From assembly GCA_964392325.1 (NCBI GenBank), contig CAYMPJ010000012.1:46203-110202 (forward strand): a DNA stretch of 64,000 nucleotides, given 5' to 3'. Numbering within the stretch: position 1 is the stretch's first letter; every line of letters begins with the position of its first letter. This document shows positions 8,409-18,067 of the stretch, in pieces. Both the position numbers and the translations under genes were made by a program. A model generated the notes under the pieces. That model did no database searches. It saw only the letters and a program-made list of their open reading frames with translations, and was not told the origin of the DNA. This DNA comes from CALLPQ01 sp964392325 (GTDB taxonomy: Bacteria > Pseudomonadota > Alphaproteobacteria > Caulobacterales > Parvularculaceae).

Positions 8409-9797
8409 TTATTTCTGGCGCGAAAATTCCGGATAAGCCTCTAATCCGAGCTCGCCTTGATCAAGCCCGAGGCGCTCATCCTCTTCACTTACCCGAATAC
8501 CAATAGAATATTTCAGCACAATCCAGACCAGAAAACTCATTACAAAAGCAAACAGGCCAATCGCACAGATACCTAATAGCTGACCAAAAATATTTGCATC
8601 GCTATTGGACCACGCCACAATCAAAGTGCCCCATATCCCGCAAAGAAGATGAGCTGGAATTGCGCCAACGACATCGTCAATTTTGTACCGGTCCAAAAGC
8701 GGCACACTGACCGTCACAATAATTCCGCCAATCCCGCCAATAAAAATTGCTTGCCATATGGCAGGCGATACCGGGTCAGCAGTGATCGAAACCAACCCGC
8801 CAATAACCCCATTGAGCAAAATGGTCAGATCAATCTTTTTAAATAGAAAATGTGTAGCGATCAGTACACTAATAACACCGCCGCAAGCGGCCATATTGGT
8901 ATTAACAAAAATTTTCGAGATTTGACTGACATCTTCAATGCTGCCCAACGCCAATTGTGAACCCCCGTTAAACCCGAACCAGCCTAACCAAAGAATGAAT
9001 GTGCCCAATGTCGCGAGGGGTAAATTTGACCCCACCATAGGCGTGATAATAATATCTCCTCTATCTTTATGGGATCTTTTCTTTGTTTTCCCAGATGCTT
9101 GGGCGAGATATCGCCCGGACCTTGGGCCCAGTAAAATTGCACCCGTAAGAGCGGCCCAACCGCCAACACTATGAACCAGAGTTGAACCGGCAAAATCAAC
9201 AAACCCGCGTTCTGCGAGCCAACCCTCACCCCATAACCATGAGGCCGAGATTGGATAAATCAACCCCGTCAAAACAACAACAAAGGCCAGAAAAGGCCAA
9301 AAGCGAATGCGCTCAGCTAATGTTCCAGATACGATTGATGCACATGTTGCGACAAATACCATCTGAAAGAACCAATTGGAATGAGCGCTATAAGTCCCAC
9401 TCTTCAAATCTTCAGCCTTACCCCAACCTTCAAAGCTGCCCAGATAGCCACCCGGCTCTATAGAATAAATAAGATGATATCCAAACAACCATACCATGAT
9501 GCCAGCAACAGCATATAAAGAAATATTCTTAACACAGATTATTGCTGCATTTTTTGATCGGACAAGACCGACTTCCAGCATACAAAACCCAGCTGCCATG
9601 AACATGACGACCATGCCGGAAATCAAAAATAAAAAACTATCAAAAATAAATTTGGTTTCACTGCGCAATATTTCGATTTGTGATTGGTCCTGCGCGAAAG
9701 CACTCATAGTGACCCCACCCATAGATCCCACAATGATAAAGCTGCATATCAGCACTATTGGTTTTAGCATCGCATTTATCCGTTTATTTTCGGGCAT
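8409..9797 (-). CDS. amt: Ammonium transporter (Amt/MEP/Rh family)
   Basis: Eleven-helix ammonium channel of 462 residues, a usual length, with an N-terminal signal-like segment ending at SAFAQ. The family motifs are FMAAGFCMLEVGLVRSKN, DFAGSTLVHSVGGWAALTGA (the first pore histidine) and GWFGFNGGSQLA. The second pore histidine region is AIPAHLLCGIWGTL. The start at 9797 could be moved nine codons in, to 9770. No PII gene (glnK) adjoins it, although amt and glnK are often paired. Four bases separate it from the upstream GFA gene. Confidence 0.95.
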   Translation of the reverse strand: MPENKRINAMLKPIVLICSFIIVGSMGGVTMSAFAQDQSQIEILRSETKFIFDSFLFLISGMVVMFMAAGFCMLEVGLVRSKNAAIICVKNISLYAVAGIMVWLFGYHLIYSIEPGGYLGSFEGWGKAEDLKSGTYSAHSNWFFQMVFVATCASIVSGTLAERIRFWPFLAFVVVLTGLIYPISASWLWGEGWLAERGFVDFAGSTLVHSVGGWAALTGAILLGPRSGRYLAQASGKTKKRSHKDRGDIIITPMVGSNLPLATLGTFILWLGWFGFNGGSQLALGSIEDVSQISKIFVNTNMAACGGVISVLIATHFLFKKIDLTILLNGVIGGLVSITADPVSPAIWQAIFIGGIGGIIVTVSVPLLDRYKIDDVVGAIPAHLLCGIWGTLIVAWSNSDANIFGQLLGICAIGLFAFVMSFLVWIVLKYSIGIRVSEEDERLGLDQGELGLEAYPEFSRQK

Positions 9798-9801
9798 TCG
9801 C

Positions 9802-10203
9802 CTATTGCCGGGGCCCCGGCCAAATTTCTCTAATAGTTTCCGTCTTATCCAGACTCATTGAGGCCCCTTGCGTAGCCTTAACCGCAATTTTGCTAGCATC
9901 AAAACCATCAAGGCAAAAAATATTTATTCCATAATGATCTGGTTGTGCGCGTTTACGATGAAAAGTATAAATTCCGCACTTCAAACAGAAAAAATGACGC
10001 GCAATTTTCGTGTTCCATTGATACTCCCCCAACTCATCGGCACTGCTTAGCAATTCAAAGTGATCTTCATGGACCTTTGTCATTAAGGCATTCTTTTTCA
10101 CGCATAGCGAACAATCACATGTCGTGAGTTCATTTATTTCACCCACAACAGAAAATTGCACACTGCCACAATGGCATGATCCCGAATATTTTCTGTCGCT
10201 CAT
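9802..10203 (-). CDS. GFA family zinc protein (CENP-V/GFA fold)
   Basis: A 133-residue protein of the family named after glutathione-dependent formaldehyde-activating enzyme; most members have no proven activity. Zinc ligand motifs are visible: SCHCGSVQF near residue 9, CDCSLCVKKNALM near residue 30, and FFCLKCGIYTFHRKR near residue 71. It lies 13 bp downstream of leuA and 4 bp upstream of amt on the same strand, suggesting a shared transcript although the functions look unrelated. Confidence 0.88.
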   Translation of the reverse strand: MSDRKYSGSCHCGSVQFSVVGEINELTTCDCSLCVKKNALMTKVHEDHFELLSSADELGEYQWNTKIARHFFCLKCGIYTFHRKRAQPDHYGINIFCLDGFDASKIAVKATQGASMSLDKTETIREIWPGPRQ

Positions 10204-10216
10204 GATTGACCTGATA

Positions 10217-11884
10217 TTATGATAATCTGTTCACTGCACTGACAATGGAATGTAGAGACGCTGTAATAATATTTGCATGCATGGCAACGCCAAAACGAGA
10301 TTGTTTGTTTTGGTCAGCGATTTCCACATATGCTACAGCCTTGGTATCAGAGCCCTCTCCGATCGCATGTTCCTTGTAATCAACAATCTCGATTTTGCTG
10401 CCCATCACATCGCTCAAACCCTTGATAAAAGCATCCAAAGGCCCATTCCCAGATGATTCAATATCGATTTTTTTCTGGCCGCGCTCTAATATTGCCGCGA
10501 TATCAACATCGCCGGCACTATTTTTTTGTTCCAGACCATAATCCATAACTAACAGATCATCTTGATTGCGGGTTAGATATTCTTTTTCAAAACAAGCCCA
10601 AATATCTTCTGGCGACATCTCTGCGCCATCATTATCCATCTGTTTTTGTACAACCTGGCTAAACTCTATCAAAAGTTTACGCGGTAACTTCAATCCATAT
10701 TCGCGCTCTAACAGATAGGTAATACCCCCTTTGCCGGACTGACTATTGACCCGGATTACCGCTTCATAATTGCGACCCACATCGGCTGGATCAATGGGCA
10801 AGTAAGGGATCTCCCATAATTGATTGTTAGATTTTACCAGAGCGGCAAAGCCTTTGTTAATGGCATCTTGATGAGATCCAGAAAAGGACGTGTACACCAG
10901 ATCTCCCGCATAAGGGTGGCGCGGATGAACAGGCAATTGATTGCAATATTCAGCAGTTTTGACCAAATCATTAATATGGGAAATATCAAGGCCAGGGTTT
11001 ACACCTTGTGTGAACATATTAAGGGCAATATTTACCACATCAACATTACCAGAACGCTCGCCATTGCCAAACAAAGTTCCCTCAATACGATCAGCACCAG
11101 CCAGCAAACCAAGCTCGGCAGCGGCCACTCCGGTTCCGCGATCATTATGCGGGTGCAAGGATAAAATATAACTGTCGCGGCGCGCTACATTTTTATGAAA
11201 CCATTCAATCTGGTCTGCATAAAGATTGGGAGTTGCCATTTCTACCGTCGCAGGAAGGTTCAAGATAACTTTTTTCTCGGGTGTTGGCTCAAAGACATCC
11301 ATCACCGCTTCACAAATTTCCTTAGCGTAATCCAGCTCTGTGCCAGTAAAACTTTCAGGAGAGTACTCATAAGATACTTCAGTACCCTTTAGCTGTTCCG
11401 CCAGTTCATGAACTATTTTAGCACCATTGACCGCAATTTGCGTTATGCCGTCGCGATCTTTGCCAAACACCACACGGCGCTGCAGCGTTGAAGTTGAATT
11501 ATAGAGATGAACAATAGCCTGCTTTGCACCTTTGATCGCTTCATAAGTACGGGTAATTAAATCTTCTCTACACTGTGTGAGCACCTGAATGGTGACATCA
11601 TCAGGGATCATATTTTCTTCAATCAGCCAGCGAACAAAATCGAAATCGGTTTGCGAAGCAGCAGGAAAACCAACTTCAATTTCCTTAAACCCCATACCAA
11701 TAAGCGTTTCAAACATATGTTTTTTACGTTCATGGCCCATTGGTTCAATTAAGGCTTGGTTTCCATCGCGCAAATCTACGCTGCACCAAATTGGAGGCTG
11801 TGTTGTCTGGCGATTAGGCCACTCGCGGTTATCCAAAGGAACTGCGGGAAAGGCGTTATATTTTTTAACAGGGTCGATTAACAT
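10217..11884 (-). CDS. leuA: 2-isopropylmalate synthase
   Basis: Condenses acetyl-CoA with 2-oxoisovalerate in the first committed step of leucine synthesis. The 555-residue length and the opening around NREWPNRQTTQPPIWCSVDL mark the long LeuA class known from actinobacteria and some proteobacteria. DLRDGNQALIEPM holds the metal-binding Asp and catalytic Arg. LHPHNDRGTGVAAAELG contributes the HxH-type metal ligands. The C-terminal ~130 residues are the leucine-sensing regulatory domain (SGNGPLDAFIKGL). I saw no leader peptide or T-box in the 416 bp upstream. Confidence 0.96.
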   Translation of the reverse strand: MLIDPVKKYNAFPAVPLDNREWPNRQTTQPPIWCSVDLRDGNQALIEPMGHERKKHMFETLIGMGFKEIEVGFPAASQTDFDFVRWLIEENMIPDDVTIQVLTQCREDLITRTYEAIKGAKQAIVHLYNSTSTLQRRVVFGKDRDGITQIAVNGAKIVHELAEQLKGTEVSYEYSPESFTGTELDYAKEICEAVMDVFEPTPEKKVILNLPATVEMATPNLYADQIEWFHKNVARRDSYILSLHPHNDRGTGVAAAELGLLAGADRIEGTLFGNGERSGNVDVVNIALNMFTQGVNPGLDISHINDLVKTAEYCNQLPVHPRHPYAGDLVYTSFSGSHQDAINKGFAALVKSNNQLWEIPYLPIDPADVGRNYEAVIRVNSQSGKGGITYLLEREYGLKLPRKLLIEFSQVVQKQMDNDGAEMSPEDIWACFEKEYLTRNQDDLLVMDYGLEQKNSAGDVDIAAILERGQKKIDIESSGNGPLDAFIKGLSDVMGSKIEIVDYKEHAIGEGSDTKAVAYVEIADQNKQSRFGVAMHANIITASLHSIVSAVNRLS

Positions 11885-12300
11885 GGGAATCTCTTTTGAC
11901 GTTCATATATGGCAATTGAACATATGCCGTATTTCATCTTTAATTTTAAATGATAAAGCTGGCTAATTTCCGATCACCCATCCCGAAATCCGGGCCAGAA
12001 CTATGGGCGACCGTATATAAGTCGCGTAATGAGACCCAGAAGGCAGATAATATTGTTTCGTAAAATCGCTAAACCGAACGCCCTCACGCAAGTTTCCCCG
12101 CACGTTGATTCGGTATGATATTTTGCAAATCCGCTCATATTTTCCTTATATCCTGACCCTGCATAAACTCAAGTCCGTTTGTGGGGTCTGCGTATAAATT
12201 TGCTATACAATCGCAGATATATGACAGGTGGTGATGCCAATTCGACGCACTCAGACCGCGTGCTCTTTACCTTCAAGAGCGGACCGAGCACACTGGACTC
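11885..12300. other. Divergent intergenic region, leuA / UbiH-type gene
   Basis: A 416-bp stretch with no convincing gene. It must hold both promoters. A small imperfect hairpin lies just ahead of the plus-strand start (GTGCTC at 12260-12265 pairing with GAGCAC at 12286-12291), and AT-rich imperfect symmetry around CATATG/CATATATG lies near the leuA start. Neither is strong enough to name. Confidence 0.5.
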
Positions 12301-13596
12301 ATGAAGAGTGACTTATCGTGTGATATTATCATTGTCGGCGGCGGGCTTACTGGCGGCCTTGCAGCGCTCGCACTTAGCCAAAGCGGTTTTGAGGTGCGCG
12401 TCATTGAGGGTCAATCCCCCAAGACCATGAACTCGAGCCGATTTGATGGCCGCACAACCGCAATTGCCTATGCATCAATGCGATTATTTCGCCGTCTCGG
12501 GCTTTGGGAAGCAATTGCCGATTATGCAGAACCTATCAGTGATATTCTGGTCACTGATGGCAAAAAGCAAACCCGTTTCAGCGATGGTGGACTGTCCAGC
12601 TTTCATATGCATTTCGACAGTCACCATCTAGGCAGTACGCCCGATGCCTCAACACCGCTTGGATGGATTGTGGAAAATCAGGCAATACGCCGGGCAATCT
12701 TCGCGAAAATGAATAAAACAGATTTGATTCATCTTCATGCACCCGCCATGCGCGTTAGCTCGAATTTTGGACAAGATCAAACCAATGCCGGGACAGCAAG
12801 TGTAAATCTTGATGATGGCACACACTTAACCGCCCCCTTGATTCTTGCCGCTGATGGCAAAAAATCACCCTTGCGCATGGAAGCAGGGATTCGCGTTAAT
12901 CACTGGCAATATCCCCAGATGGGGCTGGTTGCAACTGTTAGCCATGAAGTGCCCCATGAAGGATTTGCTCAGGAATATTTTCTGCCCGGCGGGCCGTTTG
13001 CGATTTTACCGATGACGGATACCAAGCAAACCAGCACTCATTTTCCCCACCGCTCTTCTTTGGTATGGACCGAGAAAAAACCCATCGCACGCCAGATCAT
13101 GAGCGCGAAGGGGGCTGCGTTTAAAACAGAACTGACACGCAGATTTGGCCCTTATCTTGGTGATCTATCGGTAATTGGTCGCGCTTTTTCTTATCCATTA
13201 AGCTTCCATCTCTCCCATGAATTTGCCAAGCCTCGCCTAGCCTTACTGGGGGATGCGGCGCGGGCAATTCACCCAATTGCAGGTCAGGGGTTTAATCTTG
13301 GCGTCAAGGATATCGCCGCGCTCAATGATGTCCTTGTTGAGGCCCGCGGCATTGGACTCGACATCGGGCATATGAGTGTTTTGCATCAATACCAAAAATG
13401 GCGCCGCTTTGATTCAACCGCGCTTGCTCTTGGCACAGATATTTTAAACAAAATGTTTTCCAACAACTTAGCGCCGGTTCGCTTATTGCGTGACCTCGGG
13501 CTCGGGGCAGTCAATACAACAACACCATTGCGAAAATTTTTCATGCGTCAGGCCGGTGCCGATGCAGGCACATTGCCATCTTTAATGCGCCCGTGA
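12301..13596 (+). CDS. UbiH/UbiF/Coq6-family FAD monooxygenase (ubiquinone hydroxylase)
   Basis: A 431-residue flavoprotein predicted to hydroxylate the aromatic ring during ubiquinone synthesis. The N-terminal dinucleotide motif is IIIVGGGLTGGLAALALSQS. The family's second FAD motif is LALLGDAARAIHPIAGQGFN near residues 312-331, and SRFDGRTTAIAYASM is the UbiH-type substrate-side stretch. Which ring position it acts on cannot be told from sequence, so no symbol is given. It converges on the aspartic protease gene with eight bases between stops. Confidence 0.9.
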   Translation: MKSDLSCDIIIVGGGLTGGLAALALSQSGFEVRVIEGQSPKTMNSSRFDGRTTAIAYASMRLFRRLGLWEAIADYAEPISDILVTDGKKQTRFSDGGLSSFHMHFDSHHLGSTPDASTPLGWIVENQAIRRAIFAKMNKTDLIHLHAPAMRVSSNFGQDQTNAGTASVNLDDGTHLTAPLILAADGKKSPLRMEAGIRVNHWQYPQMGLVATVSHEVPHEGFAQEYFLPGGPFAILPMTDTKQTSTHFPHRSSLVWTEKKPIARQIMSAKGAAFKTELTRRFGPYLGDLSVIGRAFSYPLSFHLSHEFAKPRLALLGDAARAIHPIAGQGFNLGVKDIAALNDVLVEARGIGLDIGHMSVLHQYQKWRRFDSTALALGTDILNKMFSNNLAPVRLLRDLGLGAVNTTTPLRKFFMRQAGADAGTLPSLMRP

Positions 13597-13604
13597 TCAT
13601 AAGC

Positions 13605-14123
13605 TTATTGGGTCAACGTCATTTCGCCATTACGCGTTTCAAAACGACTAAGCTTTGACAGAAAGCTCATACCCAATAAATTTATGTCGAGCTGTTCATC
13701 ATGCAAAACAAATGCATCAACATTACGCACGCTGATACCATTTATTTCGACCTCATCCAGTTCAACCCTTGCAGCATAAGACTGGCCATTCGCGGTAGAG
13801 ATCGGCTGGGTAAAATCAGATCGGCGCACAATCATGCCGGCTCTTTGTAAATCACTTTCACGCAAGGCAACAAAAGCTGCGCCAGTATCAATCAAAAATG
13901 GGAGTGACCTATTATTGACCTCGGCCTGCGTAAAATATTGTTGGTTTTGGCCAATTCTGATTTTTACAGATCGATTATAAATTGAATGTTTAGGTGCAGC
14001 ATTATTATCTGAAAACTCTTGCTGCGTATGCACGTGGTTTTCAGGCGTGCGCATTTCCCAATAACGCACCGTCACAATGGCTGCCACTATCAGAAAAATA
14101 GCTGCGACGAGATCTGAACGCAT
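13605..14123 (-). CDS. Membrane-anchored retropepsin-like aspartic protease (TIGR02281-type)
   Basis: A 172-residue protein with one N-terminal hydrophobic anchor (AAIFLIVAAIVTVRYW) and a periplasmic single-lobe aspartic protease domain. The catalytic motif LIDTGAAFVALRESD is near residues 87-101. The second conserved segment, INLLGMSFLSKL, is near the C-terminus. Relatives include the Caulobacter PerP protease of the cell-cycle protein PodJ. Family membership is clear, but the target here is unknown. Confidence 0.87.
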   Translation of the reverse strand: MRSDLVAAIFLIVAAIVTVRYWEMRTPENHVHTQQEFSDNNAAPKHSIYNRSVKIRIGQNQQYFTQAEVNNRSLPFLIDTGAAFVALRESDLQRAGMIVRRSDFTQPISTANGQSYAARVELDEVEINGISVRNVDAFVLHDEQLDINLLGMSFLSKLSRFETRNGEMTLTQ

Positions 14124-14220
14124 AAAGATACCCTTTGCTTATCACTTTTTAGGGCAAGCTTAGCGCCATACTCTTAATAAAGGGGGAACCGGAATGACAA
14201 GAAAGCGTCGAATTAGGCTT

Positions 14221-15063
14221 TTAAAGCCCCAAAACATCTTTCATGTCATAAAGACCCGGCGCACGCAGATCTGTCCCATTTTGGGTCAACCACGAAGCAG
14301 CGCGCAGGGCGCCGCGCGCAAACAGGCTGCGATCTAAAGCATGATGGGACAAGGTGATTGTTTCTGCTTCACTCGCATATATCACGCTGTGGTCGCCAAT
14401 AATCCCGCCGCCCCGGACAACACTAAACCCGATATCACCGCTGCGCCGCTCACCGGTAATCCCGTCTCGGGCACGCACAGATTTATCTTCCATTGAGACA
14501 CCGCGCCCGTGCGCTGCGGCCTCGCCCAGCAATAAAGCTGTTCCCGATGGCGCATCCACTTTATGGCGATGATGGGCTTCGGTAATTTCAATATCGAAAT
14601 CTTCCCCCAAAGATTTTGCCGCGCGCTCCACCAGTACCGATAAAAGGGTCACACCAGTGCTCATATTTCCCGCTTTTACGATGGCACATTTTTGACTTTG
14701 GGCGCTAATTTGCGCGTCCTCATCTGGGGTAAATCCAGTGGTACCAATGGCGTGTGCAATGCCATTTTCTGCGCAAAGCCCCGTATGATAAATCGTAGCG
14801 AGCGGCATGGTAAAATCGATCAATACAGCGGGCCCGGTCTTTTTCTTTAAGGCAATATCCTCAAAACTATCCCCGACACTGATCCCTGCTTTACCAAGCC
14901 CGGCCAGCTCGCCAACATCCTGGCCAATAGCATCAGACCCCTTACGATCAAACGCACCGATTAATGTCACATCATTTGATGCAAGGGCACATTGCGCAAT
15001 AGCGCGGCCCATACGCCCGCCAGCACCTGCGATAATAATTCCTGTTTGCGATGATAAAGACAT
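14221..15063 (-). CDS. dapB: 4-hydroxy-tetrahydrodipicolinate reductase
   Basis: NAD(P)H-dependent reductase of the lysine/diaminopimelate pathway, 280 residues from the ATG at 15063. That start has a GCAGGG ribosome site and gives a family-like N-terminus; an in-frame ATG 30 codons upstream adds a non-homologous tail. Motifs are IIIAGAGGRMGRAIAQ (nucleotide binding), the catalytic-site stretch EAHHRHKVDAPSGTAL and AIGTTGFTPDED. Lysine and peptidoglycan synthesis both depend on it. Confidence 0.95.
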   Translation of the reverse strand: MSLSSQTGIIIAGAGGRMGRAIAQCALASNDVTLIGAFDRKGSDAIGQDVGELAGLGKAGISVGDSFEDIALKKKTGPAVLIDFTMPLATIYHTGLCAENGIAHAIGTTGFTPDEDAQISAQSQKCAIVKAGNMSTGVTLLSVLVERAAKSLGEDFDIEITEAHHRHKVDAPSGTALLLGEAAAHGRGVSMEDKSVRARDGITGERRSGDIGFSVVRGGGIIGDHSVIYASEAETITLSHHALDRSLFARGALRAASWLTQNGTDLRAPGLYDMKDVLGL

Positions 15064-15209
15064 GGGTGACCCTGCATTGAATAGATGTCTAGCGTGGGTT
15101 TTGGTCTTAGCACCATATATGCCCCCTTGCCAGCCTACCCGGATGTTCACCAAAGCAGTACACTACAAGGGGTTGAACATCAGCGCCTTACGGCAAACCA
15201 CCTACGATT

Positions 15210-16334
15210 TCAGTTTTCATTACTCAGAGCCTTATCAAGACTGATGCATTTTGCCTTCAAAGCAGTGACCGTTGATCGAAGTAATTGAAGAAACACATCC
15301 GGCTTATTTGCGTTGATGTGCCCAATGATCGTCGCATTATATTCAGGGACAGCCATCGCAAATGTGAGATAGCCATATGTGTCGCCGGTGTGCCCGATCA
15401 GCCGGCCACCTTCTCGGCCTATATATATTTCTGCGCCCGGTCCAGCGAGCTGTCGATCTCCCACCGCTTTGACCGGATCTTGGATCATTTGTGCCCCGAT
15501 GGGACTGAGTACGCCATCAGTTAAAAACAAGGCCCGCAAAAATGTACGCAGATCTGCCGTGGTAGCGGTGATGCCGCTATCTGGTCCTGTGTTTTCCGCA
15601 TATATCCAGGTGTCGGCATTTGATCGTAATTCGGTGCCGAATCCGTGGATCGTACCGCCAGGGTGGACCGTATTATAGCGGGTATCTGTGAGTTGCAGAG
15701 GCACCAATAATTGCTCTTGGATTAAATCGGAAAACGGCTTGCCAGAGACCGCCTCGGCAACTAATGCGAGAATATGATAATTCGTGTTTGAATATGAATA
15801 TTCAGCACCAATTTCATTCTCGGCATTCCGTCGTCGCGCTACTGTCAGAACGCGGTCCGTTGTTAAGGGTTCCTTCCAATCCCATGTCAAATAAGAGCGC
15901 GCATCGTAATAGTCAGGAACGCCGCTAGTATGATTAAGCATTTGGCGTAAACTGGCGTCTTTATTGGGTACACCGTCTAACTGACCATCTCTAAGATATG
16001 AGGTTGCAGGCGCGCCGAGATCGAGCAAGCCTAGCTGGACCAACTGATGAATAACAGCAGCGGTATAGAGCTTCCCGATACTGGCAATCCGGAGCTGCTC
16101 ACCCGTAGGCATGGCAAGTTTCGTCTTCCGATTTGCGACGCCCTCGGCGGCAACAAAATCCAGTTCGCATCCCTGAACGTCCAAAATGGCCCCGGCACGC
16201 GCTTTATCTGCTGCTCTGACCACAGCTTGCGCCAGTGCCGCCTCCGGTGAGGCCGCCTGCACTATCTGTTCCGAAGGATGGCTGCACGACACTAAAAGGA
16301 GTGCCATCGTGCTGAATACTACCGTTTTGTACAT
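15210..16334 (-). CDS. Lipoprotein serine hydrolase, beta-lactamase/DD-peptidase fold
   Basis: A 374-residue penicillin-binding-protein-like hydrolase exported as a lipoprotein: hydrophobic MYKTVVFSTMALLLVSC ends in a lipobox with Cys-17. The three active-site motifs of the serine beta-lactamase superfamily are present: SIGK near residue 90, YSN near 181 (YSYSNTNYH), and HTG near 314 (LIGHTGDTYGY). Esterase, peptidase or lactamase activity cannot be separated from sequence alone. It is divergent from an Lrp-type regulator, with about 120 bp between starts, so that regulator may control it. Confidence 0.88.
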   Translation of the reverse strand: MYKTVVFSTMALLLVSCSHPSEQIVQAASPEAALAQAVVRAADKARAGAILDVQGCELDFVAAEGVANRKTKLAMPTGEQLRIASIGKLYTAAVIHQLVQLGLLDLGAPATSYLRDGQLDGVPNKDASLRQMLNHTSGVPDYYDARSYLTWDWKEPLTTDRVLTVARRRNAENEIGAEYSYSNTNYHILALVAEAVSGKPFSDLIQEQLLVPLQLTDTRYNTVHPGGTIHGFGTELRSNADTWIYAENTGPDSGITATTADLRTFLRALFLTDGVLSPIGAQMIQDPVKAVGDRQLAGPGAEIYIGREGGRLIGHTGDTYGYLTFAMAVPEYNATIIGHINANKPDVFLQLLRSTVTALKAKCISLDKALSNEN

Positions 16335-16456
16335 AAATCACCGTTTGTTTGCTTGAATTGAAACATAACATCAATGCACTGGCGATTGTCGGCTAAATTC
16401 ACTATAAAATGACGATAATAGTTGTGTTTATGATAAAATATGGAGAAATACGTCAT

Positions 16457-16927
16457 ATGAACTTAGATGGTTTCGATCTCGCAATTTTAAACATAGTTCA
16501 AAAAGACAATATGCGCTCACATGCCAGTATCGGAGACGAAGTGGGCCTATCCCCATCATCAGTCCGACGACGGCTTGCATCTATGCGAGAGCGCGGCGTG
16601 ATCATTGCCGATATTGCACTGACAGATGCCTCGAGAATGGGACTATCATTTATCACCTCGATAGCGTTTGAGCGCGAAGCGCCCGACATCTATGAGAATT
16701 TTCGAAAACAAATGGCCAATGAGCCTGCCGTTTCGCAGTGCTATTCTGTTTCTGGCGATTTTGATTTTATCCTCATCGTTCACGCCGAAACTCCTGAGGC
16801 ATATGAAGTCTGGGGAGAACGAATCCTTATGCCAAACCCAGCCATTCGGCGATACAGCACATCAATTGTCTGGTCACGGACGAAATTTACGACACTCATT
16901 TCTCCGGCAAAAATTGTTGAAACTTGA
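16457..16927 (+). CDS. Lrp/AsnC family transcriptional regulator
   Basis: A 156-residue regulator with an N-terminal winged helix-turn-helix (DGFDLAILNIVQKDNMRSHA, then VGLSPSSVRRRLASMRERGV) and a C-terminal RAM ligand-binding domain (QCYSVSGDFDFILIVHAETP). The ATG at 16457 is chosen because GGAGAA lies about nine bases upstream and the protein then begins as Lrp proteins do; earlier in-frame starts exist at 16409 and 16430. The divergent serine hydrolase is the obvious candidate target. Confidence 0.9.
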   Translation: MNLDGFDLAILNIVQKDNMRSHASIGDEVGLSPSSVRRRLASMRERGVIIADIALTDASRMGLSFITSIAFEREAPDIYENFRKQMANEPAVSQCYSVSGDFDFILIVHAETPEAYEVWGERILMPNPAIRRYSTSIVWSRTKFTTLISPAKIVET

Positions 16928-16971
16928 ATCTCATGTAAAAGAGCAAAAAGAGGCGGGATAAAACGGGCTAC

Positions 16972-17889
16972 TTAATCCAGCAATGCTAGTCCTTTTTGGG
17001 CGCGGCTGGCGCTTGAATCAATTGCCAATGCCATTTTATAAGCTATCCGTGCACCGGCAATATTGCCTCGCATACGGCGGGCATCCCCAAGATAGGCATA
17101 GCCAATTGATAAAGGCTCCATTGCATTTTCTGGCAAAGCTGGCCTGCGCTCGGCGAACTCGCTCAAGAATGTTTCGGCCTCTTCATATTCGAAACCACCA
17201 AGCACCCGCAAAACGCCGCGTAATAAAAGGTGCTCGACCTCGACGTCATCGGGTAAGGGAATTTGATTGAGGGATTTTAGTTCTAAATCGGCTAAGCGAT
17301 ATTCTTTCTTGGACAATATCAATATTCGGGCAGCCCATAATCGGCCCTCCAATTCTTCTGGTGAATTAATAGCATGATCATTCAACAGAGTGACAATCGC
17401 GCTTGTTTCCATATCGCCGTTAATGGCATCGAGTTTTGCGCGGAAAGCGGCTGCCGGATCTATTTCATTTAAATCTTCGATCAGCTTTTTTGCTTTAGAT
17501 GGATTACCGCCAGCAATTTTTGGGGCCACATTCAAATAGGCAATTTCCATAAGGCGTGCCTCAATATTACCGGGCTGGAGTGTTCGCACAATTTTCATTT
17601 GCTTACGGAATTTACGTGAAACCCCAAGCGCGGTTAAACCCTCGACATAATCAAAACGCACATAATAAGCCCGCAACAAAGTTAACTGGGCAGCAAAGCA
17701 TTGATCGTCTAAATCAACAGCACGCATGGCCTCCACAATAGCTTGTTCACTATCGCCCCTTTCCATATTGATATCAGCCAGCTCAATCGCGGCATTGGCT
17801 AAAGAAGAACTTTCACCACATGGAGATTGCGCGAAAGCACTCACAGTAAAAAGATTTATACTCGCTAGTATGGCTAGATATTGGTTCAT
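16972..17889 (-). CDS. Exported TPR-repeat protein
   Basis: A 305-residue protein starting at the ATG at 17889 (AGGAT ribosome site), with a signal peptide MNQYLAILASINLFTVSAFA. The rest is helical and TPR-like. The first repeat covers ANAAIELADINMERGDSEQA and the last IGYAYLGDARRMRGNIAGAR. The reading frame continues upstream for a further 103 codons, but that stretch overlaps the divergent AraC gene and looks non-coding. The function is unknown; TPR proteins usually mediate protein contacts. Confidence 0.8.
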   Translation of the reverse strand: MNQYLAILASINLFTVSAFAQSPCGESSSLANAAIELADINMERGDSEQAIVEAMRAVDLDDQCFAAQLTLLRAYYVRFDYVEGLTALGVSRKFRKQMKIVRTLQPGNIEARLMEIAYLNVAPKIAGGNPSKAKKLIEDLNEIDPAAAFRAKLDAINGDMETSAIVTLLNDHAINSPEELEGRLWAARILILSKKEYRLADLELKSLNQIPLPDDVEVEHLLLRGVLRVLGGFEYEEAETFLSEFAERRPALPENAMEPLSIGYAYLGDARRMRGNIAGARIAYKMALAIDSSASRAQKGLALLD

Positions 17890-18067
17890 AAGTAGATCCT
17901 GATTGATGATCGCAGTGCGTATGCAATTAAGATATGGCCACAGGTCAGATGCAGTCTCCTCAAAACCCGATTTTATGCCGCAAAATTTTTCCATGAACCT
18001 TGAAAGATTTGCACGCGATGCAAGATGCTTGTGGACACAGATGCAGCAATCATGACAGCATCCAAAA